This document shows positions 43,126-54,220 of a stretch of DNA of 64,000 nucleotides, piece by piece. Under the pieces are notes generated by a model. That model had not been told where the DNA came from and ran no database searches. It saw nothing but the letters and a program-made list of their open reading frames with translations. Source of the stretch: Auanema rhodensis (taxonomy: Eukaryota; Nematoda; Chromadorea; Rhabditida; Rhabditidae); contig OZ059900.1 in assembly GCA_964057225.1 (NCBI GenBank), positions 13,903,638 through 13,967,637 of the forward strand, read 5' to 3'. Made by a program: the position numbers and the translations under genes. Numbering within the stretch: the stretch's first letter is position 1; every line of letters starts with the position of its first letter.

Positions 43126-43521
43126 CTAGATGTTCCAAGGTGAGGACATAGAAATAAGCAAATTCTCGGATTGACCAAGCTGACTCATGTTTTCTTCATA
43201 GTTACTAGAATTCAAATATGTTTCAGCTGCATATACTAAACAGAAAAAAATAACATAATTGAAAGAATTTCTCCAAATCCTACAGACTTTTTGTATTTTC
43301 AATAAACTTTTTCACAATAAATATTGTTCAAAAAAGTTGTCAAAGTTTTCATTATCACAACTGTGAGATTTTGATTGTGTTCCTTGCTTAGTCATGCAGG
43401 TCGGCACTTTTTATGAATTTCTTGACTTTTTGAAATCTCAGATCTGCGCTCTCACACAGCTCTGTCATAGTTTTCATAGTTTTTACTGACAACGATTTGA
43501 ATAGGTAGCGTGTCTCATCAT
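43126..43521 (-). pseudogene. Frameshifted CxxC reading frame of unit 2 (class B)
   Basis: Same frame as in unit 1 except that one T is missing on the plus strand (GCAGGTCGG at about 43397-43405 instead of GCAGGTTCGG). In the minus-strand frame this falls right after KKCR, at the CxxC, and leads to an immediate stop (KKCRPA). Splice signals are otherwise intact. Either a broken copy or evidence that the frame is not under selection. Confidence 0.42.
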
Positions 43522-43941
43522 GTTCAGTTTCCATACTCTCTCGAAGGTTCTGCTAACTGTTTCTCCAAAAATGATTGTAATCCTCAACCACTTGCTAATT
43601 TGAAGCTCCTCTTGTAATTTTAAATAAATTTATAACAAAACTCTTTGTCGTGTGTTATTTTGTTTATAAATGCTGTATTACTAAACGATAAAAGAAATAG
43701 TAATCACCAGCATTTATTTATATTTAAATAGATAACGCATAAGATTAGATCAACTTGACCTTTACCTCCAACTATAACTAGAACTTTGGCTTCTTGTTTG
43801 TGAAAATGTTTCTAGAGCCTTTTTTGGAGAAAGCAATATAGCGAAGCTAGCTATAGTTGCTTTTTCATGCGTTTCATTAAAAATTTAAGTTAACTTGTCT
43901 GTGATTATTCATTTTAGAAGATTGAACTCGACTACAACGCT

Positions 43942-44370
43942 ATGACAAACAATTCTTCTAGACACTATACCTTATGGTCAGCTTATATTCAGATTGTAAT
44001 ACTAGATGTAAGATTTTTAAATATTCACTTTTCTCAAGCTCAATCTAACAAAGGTTTACTTGCAGAACGGTCGAATTCAGACATATAGAATTAAACGGAG
44101 TGAGCCGATGTCGAAGATTTTCAATCACTATTTGGAAAGACGTTGCACCGCTAACTTTGAAATGACGTTAGATTATCACTTCAATGTGTTAGTTGGATTA
44201 TATTTATTTAGCTTCTGGTACGATGGGCATAGGCTCAACGGAATTGAGACACCATACAGCTTAGTATTGCACAGCGGAGACACGATTGAGGTAATTTTCA
44301 GGAACCTGCAAGTTGTGGTATGAAAAAAAACTTTCAGGTTCGAAGAACTGAAACATCTGATTTCTATTAG
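43942..44370 (+). CDS. SUMO-like protein without Gly-Gly tail, copy 3
   Basis: Same structure as copy 1 (43942-44007, 44066-44166, 44212-44290, 44338-44370). Protein identical; ACA at codon 2, the class-A marker shared with copy 1. Confidence 0.75.
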
Positions 44371-44948
44371 ACTGTTAATATATTCGACGTATTTAACCAC
44401 TTCTTGTTGTTTCAAGGTTCCAAGATTTCTTAAACTGTTATTCTCGTTAAGATATTTCAAAAATTTACTTAGTTGAACAAATTGTTTTGATAACTCAACA
44501 TGATTTCATCTCAATTTGGACAAATGTTAAGATATCGTTTATTAATTACCTGTGTGAGTTTACTTGAAACTATTTTGAAATCAACAATATGTTGTTTGAT
44601 AAAACCATATCTATATATCTATATATATATCGACTATTGTTTTAATGTTTTCACTCGCATCTTAAAAAACTCGCAATCATGAACATTCTTTCAAAATTTG
44701 TCTGTCAAACCATTGTTGAAACGTTTCTATATATTTTTTGAATCTCAACAAGTAAGCCTCAAAGGCAAATCACCAAAATCCTTGTTTAACGACTTCAACA
44801 ATTGATTCTTATGCCATTTTTTTTAATTAAAGAGTTTTATAAGATATTATTATAACTATTATTATTAATATTCATTTATAATTATCTTTTTCAAACTGCA
44901 TACTCGCACAATAAAATTATTAAAGTTTGGTGTTCACATCTCTTTGAA

Positions 44949-45345
44949 CTAGATGTTCCAAGGTGAGGACATAGAAATAAGCAAATTCTCGGATTGACCA
45001 AGCTGACTCATGTTTTCTTCATAGTTACTAGAATTCAAATATGTTTCAGCTGCATATACTAAACAGAAAAAAATAACATAATTGAAAGAATTTCTCCAAA
45101 TCCTACAGACTTTTTGTATTTTCAATAAACTTTTTCACAATAAATATTGTTCAAAAAAGTTGTCAAAGTTTTCATTATCACAACTGTGAGATTTTGATTG
45201 TGTTCCTTGCTTAGTCATGCAGGTTCGGCACTTTTTATGAATTTCTTGACTTTTTGAAATCTCAGATCTGCGCTCTCACACAGCTCTGTCATAGTTTTCA
45301 TAGTTTTTACTGACAACGATTTGAATAGGTAGCGTGTCTCATCAT
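44949..45345 (-). CDS. Unknown CxxC reading frame of unit 3 (class A, intact)
   Basis: Identical in layout to the unit 1 frame, with GCAGGTTCGG (about 45220) so that the CxxC and downstream part stay open. Product 105 residues from the first in-frame Met. Function unknown; see unit 1 for visible motifs. Confidence 0.42.
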
Positions 45346-45765
45346 GTTCAGTTTCCATACTCTCTCGAAGGTTCTGCTAACTGTTTCTCCAAAAATGATT
45401 GTAATCCTCAACCACTTGCTAATTTGAAGCTCCTCTTGTAATTTTAAATAAATTTATAACAAAACTCTTTGTCGTGTGTTATTTTGTTTATAAATGCTGT
45501 ATTACTAAACGATAAAAGAAATAGTAATCACCAGCATTTATTTATATTTAAATAGATAACGCATAAGATTAGATCAACTTGACCTTTACCTCCAACTATA
45601 ACTAGAACTTTGGCTTCTTGTTTGTGAAAATGTTTCTAGAGCCTTTTTTGGAGAAAGCAATATAGCGAAGCTAGCTATAGTTGCTTTTTCATGCGTTTCA
45701 TTAAAAATTTAAGTTAACTTGTCTGTGATTATTCATTTTAGAAGATTGAACTCGACTACAACGCT

Positions 45766-46194
45766 ATGACCAACAATTCTTCTAGACACTATACCTTATG
45801 GTCAGCTTATATTCAGATTGTAATACTAGATGTAAGATTTTTAAATATTCACTTTTCTCAAGCTCAATCTAACAAAGGTTTACTTGCAGAACGGTCGAAT
45901 TCAGACATATAGAATTAAACGGAGTGAGCCGATGTCGAAGATTTTCAATCACTATTTGGAAAGACGTTGCACCGCTAACTTTGAAATGACGTTAGATTAT
46001 CACTTCAATGTGTTAATTGGATTATATTTATTTAGCTTCTGGTACGATGGGCATAGGCTCAACGGAATTGAGACACCATACAGCTTAGTATTGCACAGCG
46101 GAGACACGATTGAGGTAATTTTCAGGAACCTGCAAGTTGTGGTATGAAAAAAAACTTTCAGGTTCGAAGAACTGAAACATCTGATTTCTATTAG
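45766..46194 (+). CDS. SUMO-like protein without Gly-Gly tail, copy 4
   Basis: Same structure (45766-45831, 45890-45990, 46036-46114, 46162-46194). Class-B marker ACC at codon 2. It has a private change in intron 2 (TTAATTGG instead of TTAGTTGG); protein identical to the others. Confidence 0.75.
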
Positions 46195-46772
46195 ACTGTT
46201 AATATATTCGACGTATTTAACCACTTCTTGTTGTTTCAAGGTTCCAAGATTTCTTAAACTGTTATTCTCGTTAAGATATTTCAAAAATTTACTTAGTTGA
46301 ACAAATTGTTTTGATAACTCAACATGATTTCATCTCAATTTGGACAAATGTTAAGATATCGTTTATTAATTACCTGTGTGAGTTTACTTGAAACTATTTT
46401 GAAATCAACAATATGTTGTTTGATAAAACCATATCTATATATCTATATATATATCGACTATTGTTTTAATGTTTTCACTCGCATCTTAAAAAACTCGCAA
46501 TCATGAACATTCTTTCAAAATTTGTCTGTCAAACCATTGTTGAAACGTTTCTATATATTTTTTGAATCTCAACAAGTAAGCCTCAAAGGCAAATCACCAA
46601 AATCCTTGTTTAACGACTTCAACAATTGATTCTTATGCCATTTTTTTTAATTAAAGAGTTTTATAAGATATTATTATAACTATTATTATTAATATTCATT
46701 TATAATTATCTTTTTCAAACTGCATACTCGCACAATAAAATTATTAAAGTTTGGTGTTCACATCTCTTTGAA

Positions 46773-47168
46773 CTAGATGTTCCAAGGTGAGGACATAGAA
46801 ATAAGCAAATTCTCGGATTGACCAAGCTGACTCATGTTTTCTTCATAGTTACTAGAATTCAAATATGTTTCAGCTGCATATACTAAACAGAAAAAAATAA
46901 CATAATTGAGAGAATTTCTCCAAATCCTACAGACTTTTTGTATTTTCAATAAACTTTTTCACAATAAATATTGTTCAAAAAAGTTGTCAAAGTTTTCATT
47001 ATCACAACTGTGAGATTTTGATTGTGTTCCTTGCTTAGTCATGCAGGTCGGCACTTTTTATGAATTTCTTGACTTTTTGAAATCTCAGATCTGCGCTCTC
47101 ACACAGCTCTGTCATAGTTTTCATAGTTTTTACTGACAACGATTTGAATAGGTAGCGTGTCTCATCAT
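46773..47168 (-). pseudogene. Frameshifted CxxC reading frame of unit 4 (class B)
   Basis: Carries the same 1-nt deletion as unit 2 (GCAGGTCGG near 47044-47052), ending the frame right after KKCR. A private change (ATTGAGAGAATT) lies in the third exon. The identical lesion in units 2 and 4 shows they descend from one broken unit. Confidence 0.42.
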
Positions 47169-47588
47169 GTTCAGTTTCCATACTCTCTCGAAGGTTCTGC
47201 TAACTGTTTCTCCAAAAATGATTGTAATCCTCAACCACTTGCTAATTTGAAGCTCCTCTTGTAATTTTAAATAAATTTATAACAAAACTCTTTGTCGTGT
47301 GTTATTTTGTTTATAAATGCTGTATTACTAAACGATAAAAGAAATAGTAATCACCAGCATTTATTTATATTTAAATAGATAACGCATAAGATTAGATCAA
47401 CTTGACCTTTACCTCCAACTATAACTAGAACTTTGGCTTCTTGTTTGTGAAAATGTTTCTAGAGCCTTTTTTGGAGAAAGCAATATAGCGAAGCTAGCTA
47501 TAGTTGCTTTTTCATGCGTTTCATTAAAAATTTAAGTTAACTTGTCTGTGATTATTCATTTTAGAAGATTGAACTCGACTACAACGAT

Positions 47589-48017
47589 ATGACAAACAAT
47601 TCTTCTAGACACTATACCTTATGGTCAGCTTATATTCAGATTGTAATACTAGATGTAAGATTTTTAAATATTCACTTTTCTCAAGCTCAATCTAACAAAG
47701 GTTTACTTGCAGAACGGTCGAATTCAGACATATAGAATTAAACGGAGTGAGCCGATGTCGAAGATTTTCAATCACTATTTGGAAAGACGTTGCACCGCTA
47801 ACTTTGAAATGACGTTAGATTATCACTTCAATGTGTTAGTTGGATTATATTTATTTAGCTTCTGGTACGATGGGCATAGGCTCAACGGAATTGAGACACC
47901 ATACAGCTTAGTATTGCACAGCGGAGACACGATTGAGGTAATTTTCAGGAACCTGCAAGTTGTGGTATGAAAAAAAACTTTCAGGTTCGAAGAACTGAAA
48001 CATCTGATTTCTATTAG
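47589..48017 (+). CDS. SUMO-like protein without Gly-Gly tail, copy 5 (last, truncated unit)
   Basis: Same structure (47589-47654, 47713-47813, 47859-47937, 47985-48017), class-A codon 2, and a private C-to-A change just upstream of the ATG. The gene is complete, but its unit ends at 48380, so it lacks the minus-strand partner frame and about 0.7 kb of downstream sequence found in the other units. Confidence 0.75.
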
Positions 48018-48424
48018 ACTGTTAATATATTCGACGTATTTAACCACTTCTTGTTGTTTCAAGGTTCCAAGATTTCTTAAACTGTTATTCTCGTTAAGAT
48101 ATTTCAAAAATTTACTTAGTTGAACAAATTGTTTTGATAACTCAACATGATTTCATCTCAATTTGGACAAATGTTAAGATATCGTTTATTAATTACCTGT
48201 GTGAGTTTACTTGAAACTATTTTGAAATCAACAATATGTTGTTTGATAAAACCATATCTATATATCTATATATATATCGACTATTGTTTTAATGTTTTCA
48301 CTCGCATCTTAAAAAACTCGCAATCATGAACATTCTTTCAAAATTTGTCTGTCAAACCATTGTTGAAACGTTTCTATATAAATTTTTTTACTGTTATTGT
48401 AATATTATTATAATTCTGTGTTAA

Positions 48425-50430
48425 TCTCATATGTATTTGTCTCTTACGCTGCCAAAAAGCTCTCTCACTTTTCTCTGTAGTCTCATATATTGCGCAATCT
48501 CTAACATCTATGTTCGTCTCTCACGCCGCCAAATGAGATCTCATGTTTAGCACACTCTCTCGCTTTTCTCTTTACTCTCATATATTGCATGATCTCTAAC
48601 ATCTGTGTTCGTCTCTCACGCCGCCAAAAAAGGTCTCTTGCTTATCACACTCTCTCGCTTTTCTCTATACTCTCATATATTGCTCAATCTGTAGCATCTG
48701 TGTTCGTCTCTCACGCCACCAAAAAAGATCTCATGTTTAGCACACTCTCTCATTTTTCTCTGTAGTCTCCTATATTGCATGATCTCTAACATCTGTGTTC
48801 GTCTCTCACGCCGCCAAATGAGATCTCATGTTTAGCACACTCTCTCACTTTTCTCTGTAGTCTCATATATTGCGCAATCTCTAACATCTATGTTCGTCTC
48901 TCACGCCGCCAAAAAAGGTCTCTTGCTTATCACACTCTCTCGCTTTTCTCTATACTCTCATATATTGCTCGATCTGTAGCATCTGTTTTCGTCTCTCACG
49001 CCACCAAAAAAGATCTCATGTTTAGCACACTCTCTCGCTTTTCTCTATACTCTCATATATTGCACAATCTCTAACATATATGTTCGTCTCTCACGCCGCC
49101 AAAAAAGATCTCATGTTTAGCACACTCTCTCGCTTTTCTCTATACTCTCATATATTGCACAATCTCTAACATCTGTGTTCGTCTCTTACGCCGCCATATG
49201 AGCTCTCATCCTTTGTACGATCTCTCGCTGTTCTCTGAACTCTCATATATTGCTTAGTTTCTAACATCTGTGTTCATCTCTCACGCCGTCAAATGAGATC
49301 TCATGTTTATCACACTCTCTCACTTTTCTCTGTACTCTCATATATTGCACAATCTATAACATTCGTGTTTTTCTCTCACGCCGCCAACTGAGATCTCTTG
49401 TTAACCACACTCTCTCGCTTTTCTCTATACTCCCATATATTGCTCAATCTCTAGCATCTATGTTCATCTCTCACGCCGTCAATTGAGATCTCATGTTTAG
49501 CACACTCTCTCGCTTTTTTCTGTAGTCTCATATATTGCACAATCTCTAACATCTGTGTTCATCTCTCACGCCGTCAAATGAGATCTCATGTTTATCACAC
49601 TCTCTCACTTTTCTCTATACTCTCATATATTGCACAATCTATAACATTCGTGTTCGTCTCTCACGCCGCCAAAAAAGATCTCTTGCTTATCACACTCTCT
49701 CACTTTTCTCTATACTCTCATATATTGCACAATCTATAACATTCGTGTTCGTCTCTCACGCCGCCAAATGAGATCTCTTGTTAACCACACTCTCTCGCTT
49801 TTCTCTATACTCTCATATATTGCTCAGTCTCTAACATCTGTGTTCATCTCTCACGCCGTCAAATGAGATCTCATGTTTATCACACTCTCTCACTTTTCTT
49901 TGTACTCTCATATATTGCGCAATCTCTAACATCTATGTTCGTCTCTCACGCCGCCAAAAAAGGTCTCTTGCTTATCACACTCTCTCACTTTTCTCTATAC
50001 TCTCATATATTGCACAATCTATAACATTCGTGTTCGTCTCTCACGCCGCCAAATGAGATCTCTTGTTAACCACACTCTCTCGCTTTTCTCTATACTCTCA
50101 TATATTGCTCAATCTCTAACATCTGTGGTCATCTCTCACGCCGTCAAATGAGATCTCATGTTTATCACACTCTCTCACTTTTCTTTGTACTCTCATATAT
50201 TGCACAATCTCTAACATTTGTGTTCGTCTCTCACGCCGCCATATGAGATCTCATCCTTTGTACGATCTCTTGCTTTTCTCTGAACTCTCATATATTGCTT
50301 AGTTTCTAACATCTGTGTTTTTCTCCCACGCCGCCAAATGAGTTCTCATGCTTAGTACGATCTCTCGCTTTTCTCTAACCTCTCATGCAATGCTTAGTCT
50401 CTAATATCTGTGTTCGTCTCTCACGTCGAC
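48425..50430 (+). repeat. 95-bp pyrimidine-rich satellite, about 21 copies
   Basis: The marker TGTTCGTCTCTCACGCCGCC recurs at 48511, 48606, 48701, 48796 and so on, a period of 95 bp (occasionally 93-94). Each monomer also has CTCTCTCGCTTTTCTCT, CTCATATATTGC and AATCTCTAACATCTG. Monomers differ at several positions (AAATGAGATCTCATG versus AAAAAAGGTCTCTTG) and some variants recur in the same order, hinting at a higher-order pattern. First and last copies are degenerate. The plus strand is strongly pyrimidine-rich. It follows the broken end of the SUMO-like array within about 45 bp. Confidence 0.95.
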
Positions 50431-50804
50431 TTTATACAATAGTCCCTAATTCATCTCTGAACTCTCATAAAACTCTCAGTGTCTATATATTTCTGTCTAC
50501 TGACCAAAAACACGCCAAATGGGCTGTCGCAAACGCTACGCAGGATTACGCGGGACTGCGTTGTCCATCTTAATTATTAAGTTTTTTAATTTAAGCTTCT
50601 AAAGTTCGAAATTATTAATGAACTGTATTTTTTTGTGTCTAAGCTTTTTGCATATTGTTAACCTGTATTTCCTTTTTTTAGCGGTGTCCACAGATTAGTC
50701 ATTTTGTTTTTTTCGTTATCGATCCTTTTTATCAGATGTTTTTTTGACAATGTTTGTTGTATGCTTTCTTGTCTGATATGTTCAAGATATAGCTTGTTTT
50801 TCAG
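50431..50804 (+). other. Spacer between satellite and ADAM gene
   Basis: Decaying satellite-like CTCTCA motifs up to about 50480, then AT-rich sequence leading to the GTTTTTCAG acceptor at 50804. The signal-peptide exon expected for an ADAM should lie here or further upstream; no convincing one was found (a short MFVVCFL frame at about 50751 is the nearest). Confidence 0.4.
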
Positions 50805-53800
50805 ATGATGGATGATATGGGTTCAACGTTTCTAAACGTTGAATGTCCTGTTAGCTTATTTCATGAGGATGAACTTTTGTCTTCTGATAGCTTAATAAGA
50901 ATTTCTAAGAAAAAACGTTTTGAACTTACTTTCAGAAACAAAGAAAATGAAAATATTTCTATTTATTTTGATGAGAATCCGTGAGTATTCAACAGAATAT
51001 ATTCATATTTTCTTGTTTTCACACTTCCAGATCTGTTTCTTTGCCTACTGATGGTTTTCGAAATCAATCATGCTTTTTTAATGGAGTTTACGATAATCAT
51101 CTGAGTGCTCTGAATTTGTGTGATAATAAGTCTATTTCGGGAATTATTATTACTTCAAAAAATTATTTTGCGTTTGAATATAGAAATGGTCTCTTTGTCC
51201 TTCTTCCAAAAACATTTCCGAGCTGCGGTCTGTTTGTGTATCTAAACTTATATTTGTTGTTTTCTTTTTTCAGATTTTACTACTCGATCTAAGCGAGATG
51301 CAGCGCCCAAAACTGCTCCTGGGTATTACTCGAAACTGTCCGATGAAAAAACAAGATATTTAGAATTAGCTCTAGTTTTAGATAATTCAATGGTCGGTTA
51401 TACTTCCTTTAATTAGATAAACTTTGTTTTACAGTTCAAAAAGTATGACAGTGATGAGAAAAAAGTGACAGAACGAGCACAAGCAACTGTCAACATTGTG
51501 AACGCGGTAGTGTTTTTAAAGTTTGTTTATTTTATTTTATTCTTTCTTTTAGTTGTATTTTCCGTTAAAAGTTAGAGTATCATTGGTGTATGTTGAAATT
51601 TGGAAAGAAAAGGATGAGTTTGATGTTGCAAATGCAGCCGAGAAAACTCTAGATAAGTTTTTGGAATATCGTCGGAAAATGATTAAAGAACATCCTCATG
51701 ACAACGCTCACTTGCTCACGTTAGTAGTTTTGTGAAATGTAATATAGTAAGTGTGTTTAGTAACATCAAGTTCGAACAAGGAGTGCTAGGAAAAGCATAT
51801 AAAGGAACAATGTGTTCTTTCGATTATTCTGGAGGTGTTGATGTGGTTTGTATTGTTTGCTATAACTTCGTTATGTATTTAGTTTTAGGACCATTCAACT
51901 AATCCTGCAGCAGTGGCTGCCACTCTAGCTCATGAAATTGGCCATAACTTTGGAATGGATCATGATTTAACCGATGCAGATACATGTTCTTGTCCTAGTG
52001 CTCATTGTATTATGGCTCCTGCTTTAGGGTAAAATAACATATCAGAAAAGGGTTGCACTATTTGTGCTTATTTAGATCTATTATTCCTACTTATTGGTCG
52101 GAATGCAGTGTTAATAGCATTGTCAACAGTTTTGAGAGAGGAATTGACGTTTGTTTGGAGAACGTACCCGAAAAAACAATGACAAAAGCAACATGTGGTA
52201 ATGGGATTGTTGAAGGAAACGAGGTGATTATCATTTATCTTATATTATTTTCAATAATTATTATCTCATTTGCAGGAATGTGATTGTGGAAGAAAAGATT
52301 GTCAAAATAAGTGTTGCGATGGAACAATTTGCAAATTGTTTGAAGGAGCTGAATGCGCAGAGGGTACATGCTGTGATCTGAAAACATGCAAAGTAAACTG
52401 AATGTTCTTCTATTCCTTAGTCATCATTGTATTTAGCCTAAACCACGTGCCACAGTTTGTAGGTCGGCAACAGGAATTTGTGATTTAGCGGAATACTGTA
52501 ATGGTGAGACAAGTAATTGTCCAGCAGATTTTTATATGCAAGATGGCCACCTTTGCCCCGAAAGGAGCGATGTAATGAAATTTGGGAATGAACTCTTAAT
52601 ACTTTTGCTTGTTTCAGGAATATTGTTATAAAGGAAAATGTGGTAGTAGACATGATCAATGTGTGACTATATGGGGTCCAGATTCTCAATCCGCCGTTCC
52701 ACAATGCTTCAACTTAAACAGACGAGGAGACTTTGGAGGAAATTGTGGCTATGATTTTCATCAAGGGAATTTTACTGCTTGCCCCGAAGAGTAAAACATA
52801 AAACATTTTTCCAATGTTACAGTGTAAATTCAGGGACATTCAATGTGGACGTCTTCATTGCTCTACACAGAGCGAACGACCAGTTATAGGAACACCTCAA
52901 ACTGTTCAACCATCATATACGTATATACGAGTAGGTCAGGAAGGCATTAAGATCATAAGACAAAATAACAAATTACTTTTCCAGGTAGAACTGATCATAT
53001 GTGCCATGTAATCAAAACAACATTCTCATCGGGTAAGAAGAAAGAACGAGACTACGGCATGGTTTCAGATGGTGCAACTTGCGGGACCAATAAGGTACTA
53101 CTTATTTTATTAATAATTAAGTGTTAAATATTATTATTTTACAGATTTGCGTGGATACAAAATGTAAACCCAGAGCTGAAGTGAATAAAACTGTATCACT
53201 TTGTACTGATAATTGCAATTTAAGAGGTATTACTTATCATTATATAATATTTTTTGATTTATTTAATATTTTAGGATTCTGTAACAATGTTGGAAATTGT
53301 CATTGTTATAATGGATTTGGAGGTATCGCATGTGAAATACCCGGATATGGTGGTTCCGTAAATAGTAATACAGCAAATGTATATAGAGGGTACGAATAGA
53401 ATCTGAAAGTATTTTTCAATATATTTCATTATAGAATAACTCCTTCGAGTGTATTTTTGGGACTTAGTTTAACAGTTCTTGTCTTGTTTGCTATTGCTGT
53501 AGTCGTATCCGCAATAAGAGAGAAGCGAAACTTACTATTAGAGTACAGCCCATTTCTGTTTGTATGCAAACTTATTATATTTTTAGATTATGGGTATGGA
53601 TTAAAAAGGCTTTCAGAATGGAGGGAGTCTTAGTTCCTGTTCGTAGAGCTCCATCACCACCTGACAAAAATCGACATTCTTCTCTGTAATAACTGATTTT
53701 ATCAAATAATTGTAATAATTATCTTTTTAGCAATTCATCTAGGGTACCTACATATGATACACGGGTTACATATTCAACGAAGAATGATAAACCATCATAT

Positions 53801-54220
53801 CAATCTACTCCAACTCTTCCTAACTCGTTAATTTGTTCCACAAACGATAACCAAACTCAACAATATCGCCAGATGCCAATTGAGGAAAAAGTAAATTATT
53901 CTGTGACCGACCTCAAGAATTTCTGTCAAATTATAGAATGAACTGCAGCGTGTACGATCCATACGCCCTAATGTGCCACCTCCTTCTGTACCAATTCGCC
54001 CACGAGAAGAAAATTTAGCAAGATTATACGAAGAAAAAGCAGAAGAATTAGGACTTATTTCGTATGAGTAGCTTCAAAAAGTATTACTAATTCCTTTATT
54101 TTCAGTTGGAACAGCAACAATACTGTTCCGTCGCCTTCAAACACCGATGACACAACAACCAGTGCCAAAAAGAATATTCCACCTCCTTTACCACCTAAGC
54201 CACCTAAACAGAAACAGTGA
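50805..54220 (+). CDS. ADAM metalloprotease-disintegrin (meltrin-like), membrane-anchored
   Basis: Many short exons, first visible one 50805-50980, stop at 54218-54220. Order: prodomain; RSKR (about residue 130), a furin-type site; reprolysin domain with zinc site [15 protein letters not shown] (about residues 284-298, all three His and the catalytic Glu present) and a downstream Met (CIMAPALG); disintegrin domain ([15 protein letters not shown] to CDLAEYCNG); Cys-rich domain; EGF-like [17 protein letters not shown]; transmembrane helix ([20 protein letters not shown]); cytoplasmic tail with [12 protein letters not shown], an SH3-binding sequence. Known family role: ectodomain shedding and adhesion at the cell surface; catalysis should be intact. 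The visible start [10 protein letters not shown] is not a signal peptide and sits directly after a splice acceptor, so a 5' exon is probably missing. Confidence 0.92.

Larger units (their letters stand above)
39989..48380. repeat. Tandem array of a 1.82-kb gene-bearing unit, about 4.6 copies
   Basis: Corresponding points lie at 40413, 42237, 44060, 45884 and 47707, spacings of 1824, 1823, 1824 and 1823 bp. Copies are nearly identical over their full length, introns and spacers included. The last copy stops at about 48380, where it diverges into unrelated sequence. Each full unit has a plus-strand SUMO-like gene and a minus-strand CxxC reading frame. Copies 1 and 3 share two markers (ATGACAAAC at the start codon; GCAGGTTCGG in the minus-strand frame), and copies 2 and 4 share the alternative forms (ATGACCAAC; GCAGGTCGG), so the array alternates A-B-A-B-A. 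Confidence 0.97.

Noticed and set aside
48425..50430. CRISPR-like appearance of regularly spaced repeats
   Set aside because: The whole 95-bp monomer is repeated head to tail with no unique spacers, in a eukaryotic genome; it is a satellite.
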